From contig UQKO01000043.1 in assembly GCA_900541575.1 (NCBI GenBank), forward strand, positions 1 through 22,762: a stretch of 22,762 bases of DNA, in the 5' to 3' direction. Both the position numbers and the translations under genes were made by a program. The notes under the pieces were generated by a model. The model was given only the letters and a program-made list of their open reading frames with translations, was not told where the DNA came from and ran no database searches. This document shows positions 1 through 7,992 of the stretch, one piece after another. Position 1 is the first letter of the stretch; the number at the start of each line of letters is the position of its first letter. The stretch is from an uncultured Prevotella sp. Its GTDB lineage: Bacteria; Bacteroidota; Bacteroidia; Bacteroidales; Bacteroidaceae.

Positions 1-120
1 AGACATAAAGTTCTTCATGTTTAGAATAGCTACTCAATATGCATGATATGAGCAAGCCTCTTTTTACCATCATACCAACCGGAAATATCCGCTGATCCGT
101 AATATTAGAAATCTCGTCTG
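1..120. other. Left-edge gene-free stretch
   Basis: No convincing reading frame or RNA gene is visible in these 120 bases. They are the upstream flank of the YeiH-family gene and end where its promoter begins. A gene lying further left could end before the window. Confidence 0.5.
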
Positions 121-148
121 TTTGAATCAAAAATATTGTCTAATTTTG
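121..148 (+). promoter_or_regulatory. Promoter for the YeiH-family gene
   Basis: TTTG at 121-124 and TAATTTTG at 141-148 fit the Bacteroidota -33 and -7 elements, with a spacer of 16 that is shorter than the usual ~19. Transcription would begin near 155, downstream of the ATG at 150. This favours the ATG at 210 as the translation start of the next gene. Confidence 0.6.
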
Positions 149-209
149 CATGCTTTTACGCATCATGCTCAAGCACGAACATGATTATCCAACACAAGAA
201 ACAAAACTG

Positions 210-1301
210 ATGAAGAGAAACGAATACTGCTACATTGCCATTGTCGTAATACTTGGCTTTTCCCTATTGCTGGACTTTGCTACAGAAACATTTCACCTAA
301 CGATGGCTAACGCCAATTGGATGACACATTGGCTTACATCGCCCATTGCCCTTTCCATAGGGTTCATTTTTGCGCTAATCTTTGGCAAGACGTTCGATGC
401 CTTTAATACGCTCATGTCAAAAAAAATGCTTCAATACTCTGTGATTGGCTTAGGCTTTGGCATGAACGTGAATCAAGCCATTGCTTCAGGAAGCGAGGGA
501 ATGCTCTTTACCATTGTCAGTGTGTTTGGCACTTTAGGATTAGGATGGGTTTACGGACGTAGATTTCTAAGAGTTGATTCACAAACAAGTTATCTGCTTT
601 CTGCAGGTACAGCCATTTGCGGAGGGAGTGCCATTGCTGCAGTAGGTCCTATCATCAAGGCGAAAGCCGAAAGCATGTCGGTGGCTCTAGGCGTAGTGTT
701 TATGCTCAACGCTGTTGCGCTTTTTGTATTTCCCTATATCGGAGATGCCCTGGGAATGAGTATGAAGCAATTTGGTATGTGGGCAGCCATTGCCATTCAC
801 GACACGTCCTCGGTAGTGGGCGCAGGAGCAGCTTACGATCAAATGCACCCAACACTCATGGCCCAACAAGGGGTAAGCGCACTCGAAGTTGCCACGACCA
901 TCAAGCTTACTCGTGCGCTTTGGATTGTGGCAATTGCATTGCTTACACCTTGGTTCTTTAGGAACTCTGCTACCGTGAAAGGCGCTAGCAACAACAAGCC
1001 TTGGTATAAGTGTATTCCTCGGTTTATCGTATGGTTTATCATCGCCATTCTTTTCAACACCTACATCCTGAGCAACACATCACTTATAGGTGAGAATCTT
1101 TCTCTTGTAGGCACCCATTTTAGCAAAGCAATAAGTGGTCTTGCCAAACATTTCATCACGCTTTCCCTCTTCTTTATTGGTGCTTCGCTTACGCTTGACA
1201 AACTGCGGCACGTGGGCATTCGTCCTTTGCTACAAGGCATTTTATTATGGGGAAGCATCAGCCTCATCAGCCTAGCTTATATATTGGGAGTGGTCGCATA
1301 A
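210..1301 (+). CDS. YeiH/UPF0324 family putative sulfate exporter
   Basis: This is a polytopic inner-membrane protein of about 363 residues from this start. The family signatures GTAICGGSAIAAVGPII and AIHDTSSVVGAGAAYDQ are clear and are separated by a membrane span. About ten hydrophobic segments cover the chain, beginning right after the start (YCYIAIVVILGFSLLLDF). The family (PF03601) is annotated as putative sulfate exporter, but the substrate is poorly established experimentally. The frame is open to an ATG at 150, but a promoter at 121-148 puts the RNA start near 155. The ATG at 210, after an A-rich stretch and before MKRNEYCYI, gives a normal leader and a normal N-terminus. It is convergent with the Crp/Fnr gene. 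No sulfur-metabolism gene is nearby, so its substrate cannot be inferred from context. Confidence 0.9.
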   Translation: MKRNEYCYIAIVVILGFSLLLDFATETFHLTMANANWMTHWLTSPIALSIGFIFALIFGKTFDAFNTLMSKKMLQYSVIGLGFGMNVNQAIASGSEGMLFTIVSVFGTLGLGWVYGRRFLRVDSQTSYLLSAGTAICGGSAIAAVGPIIKAKAESMSVALGVVFMLNAVALFVFPYIGDALGMSMKQFGMWAAIAIHDTSSVVGAGAAYDQMHPTLMAQQGVSALEVATTIKLTRALWIVAIALLTPWFFRNSATVKGASNNKPWYKCIPRFIVWFIIAILFNTYILSNTSLIGENLSLVGTHFSKAISGLAKHFITLSLFFIGASLTLDKLRHVGIRPLLQGILLWGSISLISLAYILGVVA

Positions 1302-1326
1302 CGTATCGGATGGGAGCCGATAAGAT

Positions 1327-1350
1327 GTGACAGAACGATCTGTCACTTGT
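1327..1350. terminator. Stem-loop between convergent genes
   Basis: GTGACAGA (1327-1334) and TCTGTCAC (1339-1346) form a perfect 8-bp stem with a 4-base loop, followed on + by TTGTTT. It lies between the 3' ends of the transporter and the Crp/Fnr gene. It is a plausible terminator, although the U-tract is short. Confidence 0.5.
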
Positions 1351-1387
1351 TTCCCTGTATCGAAAGATATGTCTCTAAGTCTCCCCT

Positions 1388-2062
1388 CTAAACATTAACA
1401 TTCAGCTTTTCCAAAGCGGGAATGGTAATTATGCCACGAGAATAATCCAATAGACCGTCTTGAGACATGGAAAGGAGCATACGTGATACGCGCAGACGAG
1501 TGGTACCTAGCTCCTTCGCCAAATCTTCCATGCGGATGTAGAGTTTTTTGTTTCCAATGGGACGAAGGCAACGGCGATGAAGAAACATGATAAAGCGCTC
1601 ACGCTCAGTTTCGGCACGTTTCAACCACAAAAGGGAAGAAGCATGTTGTGCGACAGTGCTCAACATATTATAGAAGTTGATTTGGAAAGCTGGATACTGC
1701 ATCAGCAGTCGTCGCACGCTCTGCTTATCGAGCATAACGAACTGGGATTCCACCAACGAACGCACCGTATAACGATAGACATTGTGTAGACCGAAAAGGC
1801 AGTCGGGCTGCATCACCCATGGGGCACGGATATTTTCCTTTATACGATAGGTATGTTCTGGACTTTCCGATTCGCATTCCACCTCTCCGCCGAGTAAGAT
1901 GCAGAGGCGATGACTTTCATCGCCTTGACGCACAACAATCTCTTTCGGCTTTAAGGTGCGAAAGTCGAAAGGAGTCTTCTCTACGATGTCGAGGAAGTCC
2001 AGACGACTAAAGCCTTGAAACAAAGGTACTAAAAGTAGGCGGTTGGAAAAGGTATGATCCAT
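1388..2062 (-). CDS. Crp/Fnr family transcriptional regulator
   Basis: From the ATG at 2062 this is a 224-residue protein with the Crp/Fnr layout. The N-terminal half is a cyclic-nucleotide-binding-like beta-barrel (PKEIVVRQGDESHRLCILLGGEVEC). A long dimerisation helix follows (QINFYNMLSTVAQHASSLLW), then a winged helix-turn-helix (MEDLAKELGTTRLRVSRMLL). No cysteine cluster for an iron-sulfur centre is visible, so an oxygen-sensing Fnr role is unlikely from sequence. The ligand is unknown. The frame runs ten codons further to an ATG at 2092, but MDHTFSNRLLLVPLF is the usual type of N-terminus. A box close to the -7 consensus (TACCATTG on -, 2090-2097) would start RNA near 2083 and also favours the shorter form. 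Targets cannot be told from context; the convergent transporter is not necessarily one. Confidence 0.88.
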   Translation of the reverse strand: MDHTFSNRLLLVPLFQGFSRLDFLDIVEKTPFDFRTLKPKEIVVRQGDESHRLCILLGGEVECESESPEHTYRIKENIRAPWVMQPDCLFGLHNVYRYTVRSLVESQFVMLDKQSVRRLLMQYPAFQINFYNMLSTVAQHASSLLWLKRAETERERFIMFLHRRCLRPIGNKKLYIRMEDLAKELGTTRLRVSRMLLSMSQDGLLDYSRGIITIPALEKLNVNV

Positions 2063-2162
2063 AAAACGTGACAAAAGGCATCCTCTCCTCAATGGTATGA
2101 TACTTACGACAATGAGGAATCTCCAATATTATTTTCTAACACAATTTGTTATGATGTCGACG

Positions 2163-2185
2163 CGTCCTGCATCGGCCAAAGGACG
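2163..2185. other. Small inverted repeat downstream of apbE
   Basis: CGTCCT and AGGACG form a 6-bp stem with an 11-base loop in the gap between apbE and the Crp/Fnr gene. There is no U-tract after it on the minus strand, so it is at best a weak terminator. Whether the regulator is co-transcribed with apbE is not settled by the sequence. Confidence 0.3.
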
Positions 2186-2216
2186 AAGGATATAATACTC
2201 ACAATAGAGAATCAGA

Positions 2217-3224
2217 TTATTTCTCCACAGGCATTCGATCTACATAAGTGCAAAGTTGGCCTTTCTCATTGGCATAAATCAAATAGGCACGTAGCTCTTT
2301 GTGGGCTGCTAACACTTTCTTTGCGCCATCGAGACCAAGCACCATGAAAGCGGTGGCATAAGCATCGGCTGTGGCACAGTCGGGCGCCATCACCGTGGCT
2401 GAGAGCAAAGAATGCTGCACGGGACGTCCTGTGCGTGGATCAATGGTATGTGCATATTTGCGACCATTGTGTTCATAGAAGTTGCGGTAGTTTCCGCTTG
2501 TTGCAAGAGCCGCATTCTGCAAACTAAGCACCGTTTGGAGGTCGCCCTTGCTCGGATCAGAACCATCAATGGGCTTGCTCACACCGATTTGCCATTCATG
2601 ACCTTCTGGATTGCGCCCCTTTGTCACGACCTCACCACCTATCTCTACCATGTAATTGAGCACGCCATGTTCGCGCAGCACCTTGGCTACTCTGTCTACA
2701 CCATACCCTTTGGCAATGGCTCCACAATCGATCATCACACCGGGAGCAGCCGTAGACACTTGCTGAGTCTGTCCATTCAAGACTACCTTGTTATAGCCCA
2801 CCAAAGTTCGAAGAGAATCAATCTGATTGTCAGATGGAAACTGTCCTTTCTTAAAACCAAAGCCCCAAGCATTTACCAAGGGCATCACCGTCACATCAAA
2901 CGCTCCTTGTGTGGCCTCACTGATAGCATGTGCCTTTGTTAAGACTTCATAGAGCATAGCATCGGACTGGGGCTTTCCTTGATTTACGAGTGAGATTGCG
3001 CTCTGTTGATTAAACACTGACAGACTGGCATCCACACGATTGAGTTCTTCAAGAATTTCCTTGTCGAGAGGCTGTGCAGCCTCATATTTTATATGATAGG
3101 TTGTACCAAAGATGGCTCCTTCGGCCGTACGCAAAGTGGTGGTTCCACGGAAGCGCACTATCCAAATAGTGGCAAATATGAGGAAGAGCAAGAATACACC
3201 TCCTAAGACTCTTTTCTTTTTCAT
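2217..3224 (-). CDS. apbE: FAD:protein FMN transferase (ApbE), membrane-anchored
   Basis: ApbE transfers FMN from FAD to a threonine or serine of target flavoproteins, such as Nqr and Rnf subunits, outside the cytoplasmic membrane. The 335-residue protein has a single N-terminal membrane segment (residues about 6-23), then the ApbE fold. Family hallmarks are GAIAKGYGVDRVA (168-180), MVEIGGEV (192-199), ATSGNYRNFY (241-250), HTIDPRTGRP (259-268) and DCATADAYATAFMVLG (282-297), which includes residues that bind FAD and magnesium in characterised members. No lipobox cysteine is seen, so it is probably held by an uncleaved signal anchor. No Nqr or Rnf operon lies in the window, so its target is encoded elsewhere. 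A promoter-like box at 3444-3451 would give a leader of about 210 bases. Confidence 0.93.
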   Translation of the reverse strand: MKKKRVLGGVFLLFLIFATIWIVRFRGTTTLRTAEGAIFGTTYHIKYEAAQPLDKEILEELNRVDASLSVFNQQSAISLVNQGKPQSDAMLYEVLTKAHAISEATQGAFDVTVMPLVNAWGFGFKKGQFPSDNQIDSLRTLVGYNKVVLNGQTQQVSTAAPGVMIDCGAIAKGYGVDRVAKVLREHGVLNYMVEIGGEVVTKGRNPEGHEWQIGVSKPIDGSDPSKGDLQTVLSLQNAALATSGNYRNFYEHNGRKYAHTIDPRTGRPVQHSLLSATVMAPDCATADAYATAFMVLGLDGAKKVLAAHKELRAYLIYANEKGQLCTYVDRMPVEK

Positions 3225-3443
3225 ACGATAATATTCATAGCGATGTTAAACATTTCTCACACCTTGGCAAAATGAGCAAGCAAGTTGACGAGGCAACGAG
3301 GTAACAGGTCACAATTGATCGAGCTTTTACAATCCTCGTTGTTCGCTCTTTAGCACAGCAAGTAGTGCATATTCTCTTAGCCCGTTGGCCTGTCAAAGTG
3401 TTAACCCGTAAGCCAAAAGTTCCGCCAATGGGCATTTCTTATA
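3225..3443 (-). other. Structured leader upstream of apbE
   Basis: No credible gene lies here. In the minus-strand transcript two stems can form. In the first, GCCCATTGGC (3433-3424) faces GCCAACGGGC (3389-3380), 9 of 10 pairs. In the second, CAACGAGG (3341-3334) faces CCTCGTTG (3301-3294), 8 of 8 pairs. A 66-codon frame (3235-3435) crosses the region but begins where the RNA would start and resembles nothing known. The region is either an untranslated leader of apbE with possible regulatory folding, or a small RNA gene. Confidence 0.4.
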
Positions 3444-3451
3444 CAAAGGTA
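3444..3451 (-). promoter_or_regulatory. -7 box upstream of apbE
   Basis: On the minus strand this reads TACCTTTG, a full match to TAnnTTTG. No TTTG is found at the expected -33 distance. It would start transcription near 3437. Confidence 0.45.
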
Positions 3452-3513
3452 GCACCTATATTTGAAATACTAGAGATAAGATGTAGAAAAAATGAAGAAA
3501 GCACCGCGTAGAG

Positions 3514-6429
3514 TTACTCATATTCCCGTCTCGGAGCCTTGTGGAAGCGGTAGCTCAACGTGAATAACACATAGCGAGGAATGGTGTTGTACCACGTTTC
3601 TGTGTACCCCTGTACATTCAGTCGACGCTCCACGTTACGACGTTGAGCCAAGAGGTCGAAGGCCGTGCATTTCATAGAGAGCGATTTATCCTTAAGCATG
3701 CGTTTCTCAAGCGTGGCATTCCATATCCATTCGTTCGTATTCATTGATGCATCGGCATAGCCTCGACGATTGTAAAGTGTGACGTCTGTGCTGAGTTCAA
3801 TGGCCCAAGGAAACTTGGCTAGGACATTGAAAGTAGTGAAAATGTCCTTGCTATTAACTGTGGCAAAATTGGCGCGATGACTCATGGCATGTTGCCAATC
3901 GAGGTCCACCTTAATACCAGCATTGAATGGCTTCGACCGATAGTTGATAGCCACAGAAGTCGTAGTGAAAAGGTTGCGCACGATGCTACGCTCTAAGGCG
4001 CTGCTTTCTAGCGCATCCATAGTTTGACCATCGCGCACGAAATCGGCACTATGCTGATAGGTGAAGTTGGCCGATAGGCGCACTTCCCACAGTTCCTTTT
4101 TGTCAAGCTCATGAGCAAGGTTTCCGCCCACACTAGTTTGCCAGTTACCATTAATGTTTTGAGGTTGCGTAGTGTTCACACCCGTCTGCGTGTTGTAATA
4201 GCGAGCCAAGCCTATGGCATTGACTGTCTGACTAAAACTCATGTTAGCATCGGCCATGGTATGACGCGAGAATTTTCCATAGCGTGCACTCACACTATAG
4301 GTGTCAGAGGGGCGAAGCTGGGGATTTCCTTTGATGATATGCAAGGGGTCTGAATCGTCGCGTACATCGAGCAGATAATCTGCATTAGGAAGTTGGCGGA
4401 ACACATTTGCTTGAGCACTGAAATCTCGATACTTTACATAGAGCGAAGGGGACAACCAAAAATAATCTTTCGCCACATGGCGTTTTACGTTCTGATTGCG
4501 CCAATCGTTAACCCCACGATGCTGATACATCAAACGCGGACTGAGGCTTAGGGAGAACTTCCTACCACGCAACAATTCGTAAGAGAGACTCAACGAATGC
4601 GTCCAATCGGTCACCGTGGTCTCGTACGAATTGGCCCAATCTGTACAGAGCGTCAAGGAGTCGCTAGTGGCAGATGGAAGCATACCTAAGGGCTTTCCTT
4701 CGGGAAAGGGCAAGTTCCATCCATTGTCCCAATGGTCAAGTCGATAACGCAGGTGGGTGGAGCTATTGCGCGCATTGTTTAAGCTATAATAAAAGATTAG
4801 GCGGTTGGTCCAATCGTCTTTTGCTTTATTGACCAAGGTACGATTGATGTTCGCATACCAATCGTAGCTTCGCTGCGGAGCTGAAGTGTAGCGATTACGG
4901 TATTCACCATTCTCTGGTGTGGCAACATTGTGGAGAAGGTATTGCGAATACTGCGTCTGCGAAGTATGGTCGTAGTTGCCGCTGAACGAGATGTTCCAAT
5001 GAGGCAAAGTGATGTAAATAGCCTCTCCCAAGTGCCACCGATTTGTCTGACCAAGACCCTGATCGCGATAGCGGTTGATTAGATAGGACTGCGCTTGCGA
5101 GACATAGCCTGGGCGGAAAAAAAGGGTGTCAAGCACAGATGTGGGCGACTGCTCAAGGATGGATTGATTGAACGTGGCGCTTAGCCAATCACTCTCAGTA
5201 TGATTGTCGGAATAGCGCAGCACGTGCTTCCATTGCAAGAATGCTTTCCTCGCAGCATATTTTCCATCAGCGCCCCAATTAAGATTGAAATCGCGCAAGT
5301 GACTTATGCTTCGCAAGCGACCATAGGTATCACCTGTTTCGTAAAAGTTCGTTTGAGCCGTACGATTGTCTATGTCGGAGGAGTTGTGCGACACATCGAC
5401 CGAGGTGCTCAGTCTGTTCTTATTGTCGCGACTATTGCAAGCAAAATAAGCCCCTCCTTTATAGAGTTTCATTTCGCCATTTTTCACCTCATCCTTATAC
5501 CAAGAACCTTTTCCCCAGGGCTTAGATTTATCGTTCAGATTATTGACATTTCCATAGACAAAGAGTTCCGTCTGATTCGTAAAACGCAAGCCAAAGAGCC
5601 GCCCCATATACCGATCATCGGTGCCATAGCCTCCCTCTGCACTAACGAGCCATCCTTGGTTGTAATCTTTCTTCAAGTTTACATCAATCACCCACGGATC
5701 GGATGCTTCCGCTTTCACCTCTTTACGCGTAAGGTAGGCATTGTCGGGAGTGCGCTGATAAGCTTTTACTTTATCAACGATATACGCGGGAAGATTCTCC
5801 ATAGCCTTCTGTACATCGCCATTGAAGAGATCTTTGCCATTGATAAGCAGCGAACTCACTTTATTCCCGTTGAGAGTGATAACCCCTCCTTTCTCTAGTT
5901 TCACGCCAGGAAGCTGACTGATGAGTTGATCGAGCATAGAACCCTCACCCAGTTCGAAAGCATCGGCATTGTAGACCACGGTATCGCCGCGCATCACCAT
6001 TTTAATCTTAGTGGCACTCACCACAGCTTCGTTCAGATTGCGCAATTTCACCTCGCGTTCCATCTGTACTTCCGTAAGATTAATTTCTGAGGTAGCCTCC
6101 ACACGTATCATACGCGACTGATACCCCTCACGTTCTAAATGGATGAGGAAATAAGACTCAGCGGTTTTCACTTCACCTACATAGCAGATTCGGCGTTCCC
6201 CATCACCTCCAAAATACAGAGTGTGCAGAGTGTCGACCAACGAGCTATCACCACGAAGCACACTGATGTGTACACGATTAAGCATGCGATTAGACACTTT
6301 GTCATGCACCTGAACATTAAAGTTACTAGTCTTGGCCTTAGGTGTTTGAGCAAAAGCTGCAGACACAGAGAAATGTATAATCACTAAAAGAAAGATTATG
6401 CGCACAAATGAGTGGCTATAGGTTTTCAT
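3514..6429 (-). CDS. TonB-receptor-like outer-membrane beta-barrel protein
   Basis: This is a 971-residue exported protein with a signal peptide (residues 1-28, cleavage near AFA-Q). A carboxypeptidase-regulatory-like domain of about 80 residues follows (roughly 35-120). Next comes a plug-like segment (about 130-230) with the recurrent pattern GDTVVYNADAF, MLDQLISQLPGVKLEKGG, LNGNKVSSLLINGKDLFNGD. The rest is a large beta-barrel rich in aromatic and polar alternation, ending near the C-terminus in LFTLSYRFHK. This is the layout of the Bacteroidota outer membrane protein beta-barrel family (PF14905 type) rather than of a SusC protein, and no SusD partner lies beside it. The substrate is unknown. 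It is transcribed alone from the promoter at 6510-6540. The gap to apbE holds no obvious terminator. Confidence 0.88.
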   Translation of the reverse strand: MKTYSHSFVRIIFLLVIIHFSVSAAFAQTPKAKTSNFNVQVHDKVSNRMLNRVHISVLRGDSSLVDTLHTLYFGGDGERRICYVGEVKTAESYFLIHLEREGYQSRMIRVEATSEINLTEVQMEREVKLRNLNEAVVSATKIKMVMRGDTVVYNADAFELGEGSMLDQLISQLPGVKLEKGGVITLNGNKVSSLLINGKDLFNGDVQKAMENLPAYIVDKVKAYQRTPDNAYLTRKEVKAEASDPWVIDVNLKKDYNQGWLVSAEGGYGTDDRYMGRLFGLRFTNQTELFVYGNVNNLNDKSKPWGKGSWYKDEVKNGEMKLYKGGAYFACNSRDNKNRLSTSVDVSHNSSDIDNRTAQTNFYETGDTYGRLRSISHLRDFNLNWGADGKYAARKAFLQWKHVLRYSDNHTESDWLSATFNQSILEQSPTSVLDTLFFRPGYVSQAQSYLINRYRDQGLGQTNRWHLGEAIYITLPHWNISFSGNYDHTSQTQYSQYLLHNVATPENGEYRNRYTSAPQRSYDWYANINRTLVNKAKDDWTNRLIFYYSLNNARNSSTHLRYRLDHWDNGWNLPFPEGKPLGMLPSATSDSLTLCTDWANSYETTVTDWTHSLSLSYELLRGRKFSLSLSPRLMYQHRGVNDWRNQNVKRHVAKDYFWLSPSLYVKYRDFSAQANVFRQLPNADYLLDVRDDSDPLHIIKGNPQLRPSDTYSVSARYGKFSRHTMADANMSFSQTVNAIGLARYYNTQTGVNTTQPQNINGNWQTSVGGNLAHELDKKELWEVRLSANFTYQHSADFVRDGQTMDALESSALERSIVRNLFTTTSVAINYRSKPFNAGIKVDLDWQHAMSHRANFATVNSKDIFTTFNVLAKFPWAIELSTDVTLYNRRGYADASMNTNEWIWNATLEKRMLKDKSLSMKCTAFDLLAQRRNVERRLNVQGYTETWYNTIPRYVLFTLSYRFHKAPRREYE

Positions 6430-6480
6430 AGCTATTGATTTTAAGGAAAAGAATAAGCATATAGGCCAAACTGCCGTGCA

Positions 6481-6497
6481 AGTCTATATAATAGACT
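6481..6497. promoter_or_regulatory. Perfect dyad just downstream of the barrel-gene promoter
   Basis: AGTCTAT (6481-6487) and ATAGACT (6491-6497) are perfect 7-base inverted repeats with a 3-base centre. On the minus-strand transcript they lie in the first ~25 bases after the predicted start, so they could be an operator or a 5' stabilising hairpin. Confidence 0.4.
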
Positions 6498-6509
6498 GAC
6501 CTTAGATTG

Positions 6510-6540
6510 CGAAAGTAGGACTTATTTCGTTAATTGCAAA
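6510..6540 (-). promoter_or_regulatory. Promoter of the outer-membrane barrel gene
   Basis: On the minus strand, TTTG (6540-6537), a 19-base spacer, then TACTTTCG (6517-6510) match the Bacteroidota promoter with one mismatch in the -7 box. RNA would start near 6503, giving a leader of about 75 bases. Confidence 0.7.
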
Positions 6541-6550
6541 ACATTCTAAT

Positions 6551-6598
6551 AAAAAAAGCAAAGTGCCTAAGACAGAAATGTTCTAGTCACTTTGCTTT
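6551..6598 (-). terminator. Intrinsic terminator of the envelope operon
   Basis: On the minus strand, AAAGCAAAGTG (6598-6588) pairs perfectly with CACTTTGCTTT (6565-6555) over 11 bp, and the T-run continues to 6551. It lies about 30 bases after the stop of the small barrel gene. Confidence 0.85.
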
Positions 6599-6630
6599 AC
6601 TAAAAGATTCATTGACAACTTATTGAGGCG

Positions 6631-7440
6631 TCAAATATCGAATATCACGTTAAAAGTACCACCAAGGGCATGCGTATCATTCTTTCCATAACCTGGCACA
6701 TACCAAGAATTTCCCAAGGCATTCTTCTTATTATAGATACGCATACGATAGCGAATGCTCCAGCCTAAATGCAACATGCCCCACACGCGTGCTTCAAGTC
6801 CAAACACTGCTTCTCCCCAATGGTTGGTGCCACGTACGCCCTTAAAGCGGAAGGGAATGGTGGTGCCATAGATAGGATCTTGGCGATCGGGGCCATCGAC
6901 ATCATACTTATAGGTAGAAAAGGCATAACGCAGTCCGACAAAGATACGTCCCGCTCCACGCACGTTTTTAGCCACATTATAGTCCATACCAATGCGATAG
7001 TAGGGCGAATGCACTTTATAGTGCAGGTCGGTAGTTTCGTTGGTATGATTGCTCACGCCCACACCCATCTCGAAAATGGGAAAGTAGCGGCCATAGAGGT
7101 TCAAGCGAGCTGCCGCTTCATACTGTCCATAAGGTGTACAAGCAGCCATCACGACTCCACAGACGTCGGCCGATATGCTCACTCCCGCAAAGAGCGGCAT
7201 CTTCTTCTGAGCCTCGAGCGCTGCAGCGGCTTCCTCGGGCGAGGAATACTGCACGCCACGCACTTGCTTATCGGACTGCTGTTGCTGCGATTTTGCAGTT
7301 GTTTGCTTTGGTGCTTTCTTTCTTGGCTTTTCCGTGCGCACACTGTCGACATAGAGAATGGGCGTCTGCGCCTTGACTTTGAAACAAAGACTACTTACTG
7401 CTAGCAGTACGAAGGAAAATGCGAATGTTTTCAACATCAT
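6631..7440 (-). CDS. Small outer-membrane beta-barrel protein, DUF6048-like
   Basis: This is a 269-residue exported protein with a signal peptide (about 1-25, ending VKA-Q). A basic, glutamine-rich linker (about 36-60) and an Ala/Glu-rich segment follow. The C-terminal part looks like an eight-stranded barrel: PLFAGVSISADVCG, YEAAARLNLYGRYFPIFEMGVG, SPYYRIGMDYNV, RIFVGLRYAFSTYKYDV, GLEARVWGMLHLGWSIRYR. From memory it matches the uncharacterised Bacteroidales family DUF6048; no search was possible. Its first 50 bases overlap the end of the upstream lipoprotein gene in a different frame. The only early methionines are residues 1 and 2, so the overlap is real and translational coupling is likely. 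Function unknown; the gene pair and the co-transcribed glycosyltransferase point to the envelope. Confidence 0.8.
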   Translation of the reverse strand: MMLKTFAFSFVLLAVSSLCFKVKAQTPILYVDSVRTEKPRKKAPKQTTAKSQQQQSDKQVRGVQYSSPEEAAAALEAQKKMPLFAGVSISADVCGVVMAACTPYGQYEAAARLNLYGRYFPIFEMGVGVSNHTNETTDLHYKVHSPYYRIGMDYNVAKNVRGAGRIFVGLRYAFSTYKYDVDGPDRQDPIYGTTIPFRFKGVRGTNHWGEAVFGLEARVWGMLHLGWSIRYRMRIYNKKNALGNSWYVPGYGKNDTHALGGTFNVIFDI

Positions 7441-7981
7441 CGTAATTGACTAACGTACGTACCACCGACACGCTGTCGACCGTAAGCGGCATTTCCGACA
7501 GTGAATGCGAAGTGGCTCGCACTGAGGTTATGGTGTGGAACACGGACGAAGGGCAATCGATCGACTCGAAATGAGGTTGCAGTGTATGGTCGACGAATAG
7601 CGTATCAGTGGCTGTTAGCCCATCGGCATTAGCCCAATGCAAGAGCAAGGTGTCTTTTGTCTCCCCTTCTTTTAAGGGGAGCAAGAAACTCTTGATGCCC
7701 GAAGCCTTGTTGAGCAACACTGTATCGCGCCCGGCAGGGGTTACAGTGAGTTCATCATTTAGCGTATAGGCATTTTGAGGCGACTTCAAGTAGAGATTAC
7801 ACTGCATCCTCACCACATTGTCGAGTGGACAGTCTATATTAGAGCATGAGGGCAACAACGTGCCTATACCGCATACTGCAACAAGGGCGGCCACCACATA
7901 GCGACTCGCCCTCAACGAAGTGCGCCCCGTTCTGGATTTCCCCGTGAGGAGTCCATTTGTATTCTTATCAAAAGGCTGCAT
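7391..7981 (-). CDS. Lipoprotein of unknown function, DUF6452-like
   Basis: This is a 196-residue protein. A long basic N-terminal region (1-27) is followed by a hydrophobic stretch and the lipobox LLPSC with lipidation at Cys46. The mature part begins CSNIDCPLDNVVRMQC and has two further cysteines close together (Cys51, Cys61). A beta-rich domain follows, with SFLLPLKEGETKDTLLLHW and a late HFESIDCPSSVFHTI. From memory this resembles the Bacteroidales family DUF6452, usually found directly beside DUF6048 as here. It starts 11 bases after the glycosyltransferase stop and runs 50 bases into the next gene. Location is the cell envelope; biochemical role unknown. Confidence 0.78.
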   Translation of the reverse strand: MQPFDKNTNGLLTGKSRTGRTSLRASRYVVAALVAVCGIGTLLPSCSNIDCPLDNVVRMQCNLYLKSPQNAYTLNDELTVTPAGRDTVLLNKASGIKSFLLPLKEGETKDTLLLHWANADGLTATDTLFVDHTLQPHFESIDCPSSVFHTITSVRATSHSLSEMPLTVDSVSVVRTLVNYDDVENIRIFLRTASSK

Positions 7982-7992
7982 TTCTCTGTATG

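Noticed and set aside
1..2062. Transporter and Crp/Fnr gene as a regulated pair
   Set aside because: They are convergent, not divergent or co-transcribed, so proximity gives no evidence of control.
3235..3435. 66-codon minus-strand frame before apbE
   Set aside because: It would begin at the predicted RNA start without a leader, has a composition rich in Cys, Thr and Arg with no recognisable domain, and overlaps the two leader stems.
3225..3443. FMN riboswitch upstream of apbE
   Set aside because: The conserved FMN-riboswitch core motifs were looked for and not seen; the two stems are arranged differently.
5200..5898. 232-codon frame opposite the large barrel gene
   Set aside because: It is wholly antisense to a well-supported gene, has no family features, and is a shadow of that gene's codon pattern.
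3514..6429. SusC-type polysaccharide utilisation locus
   Set aside because: The barrel is shorter and of a different type from SusC, and no SusD, glycoside hydrolase or sensor gene is nearby.
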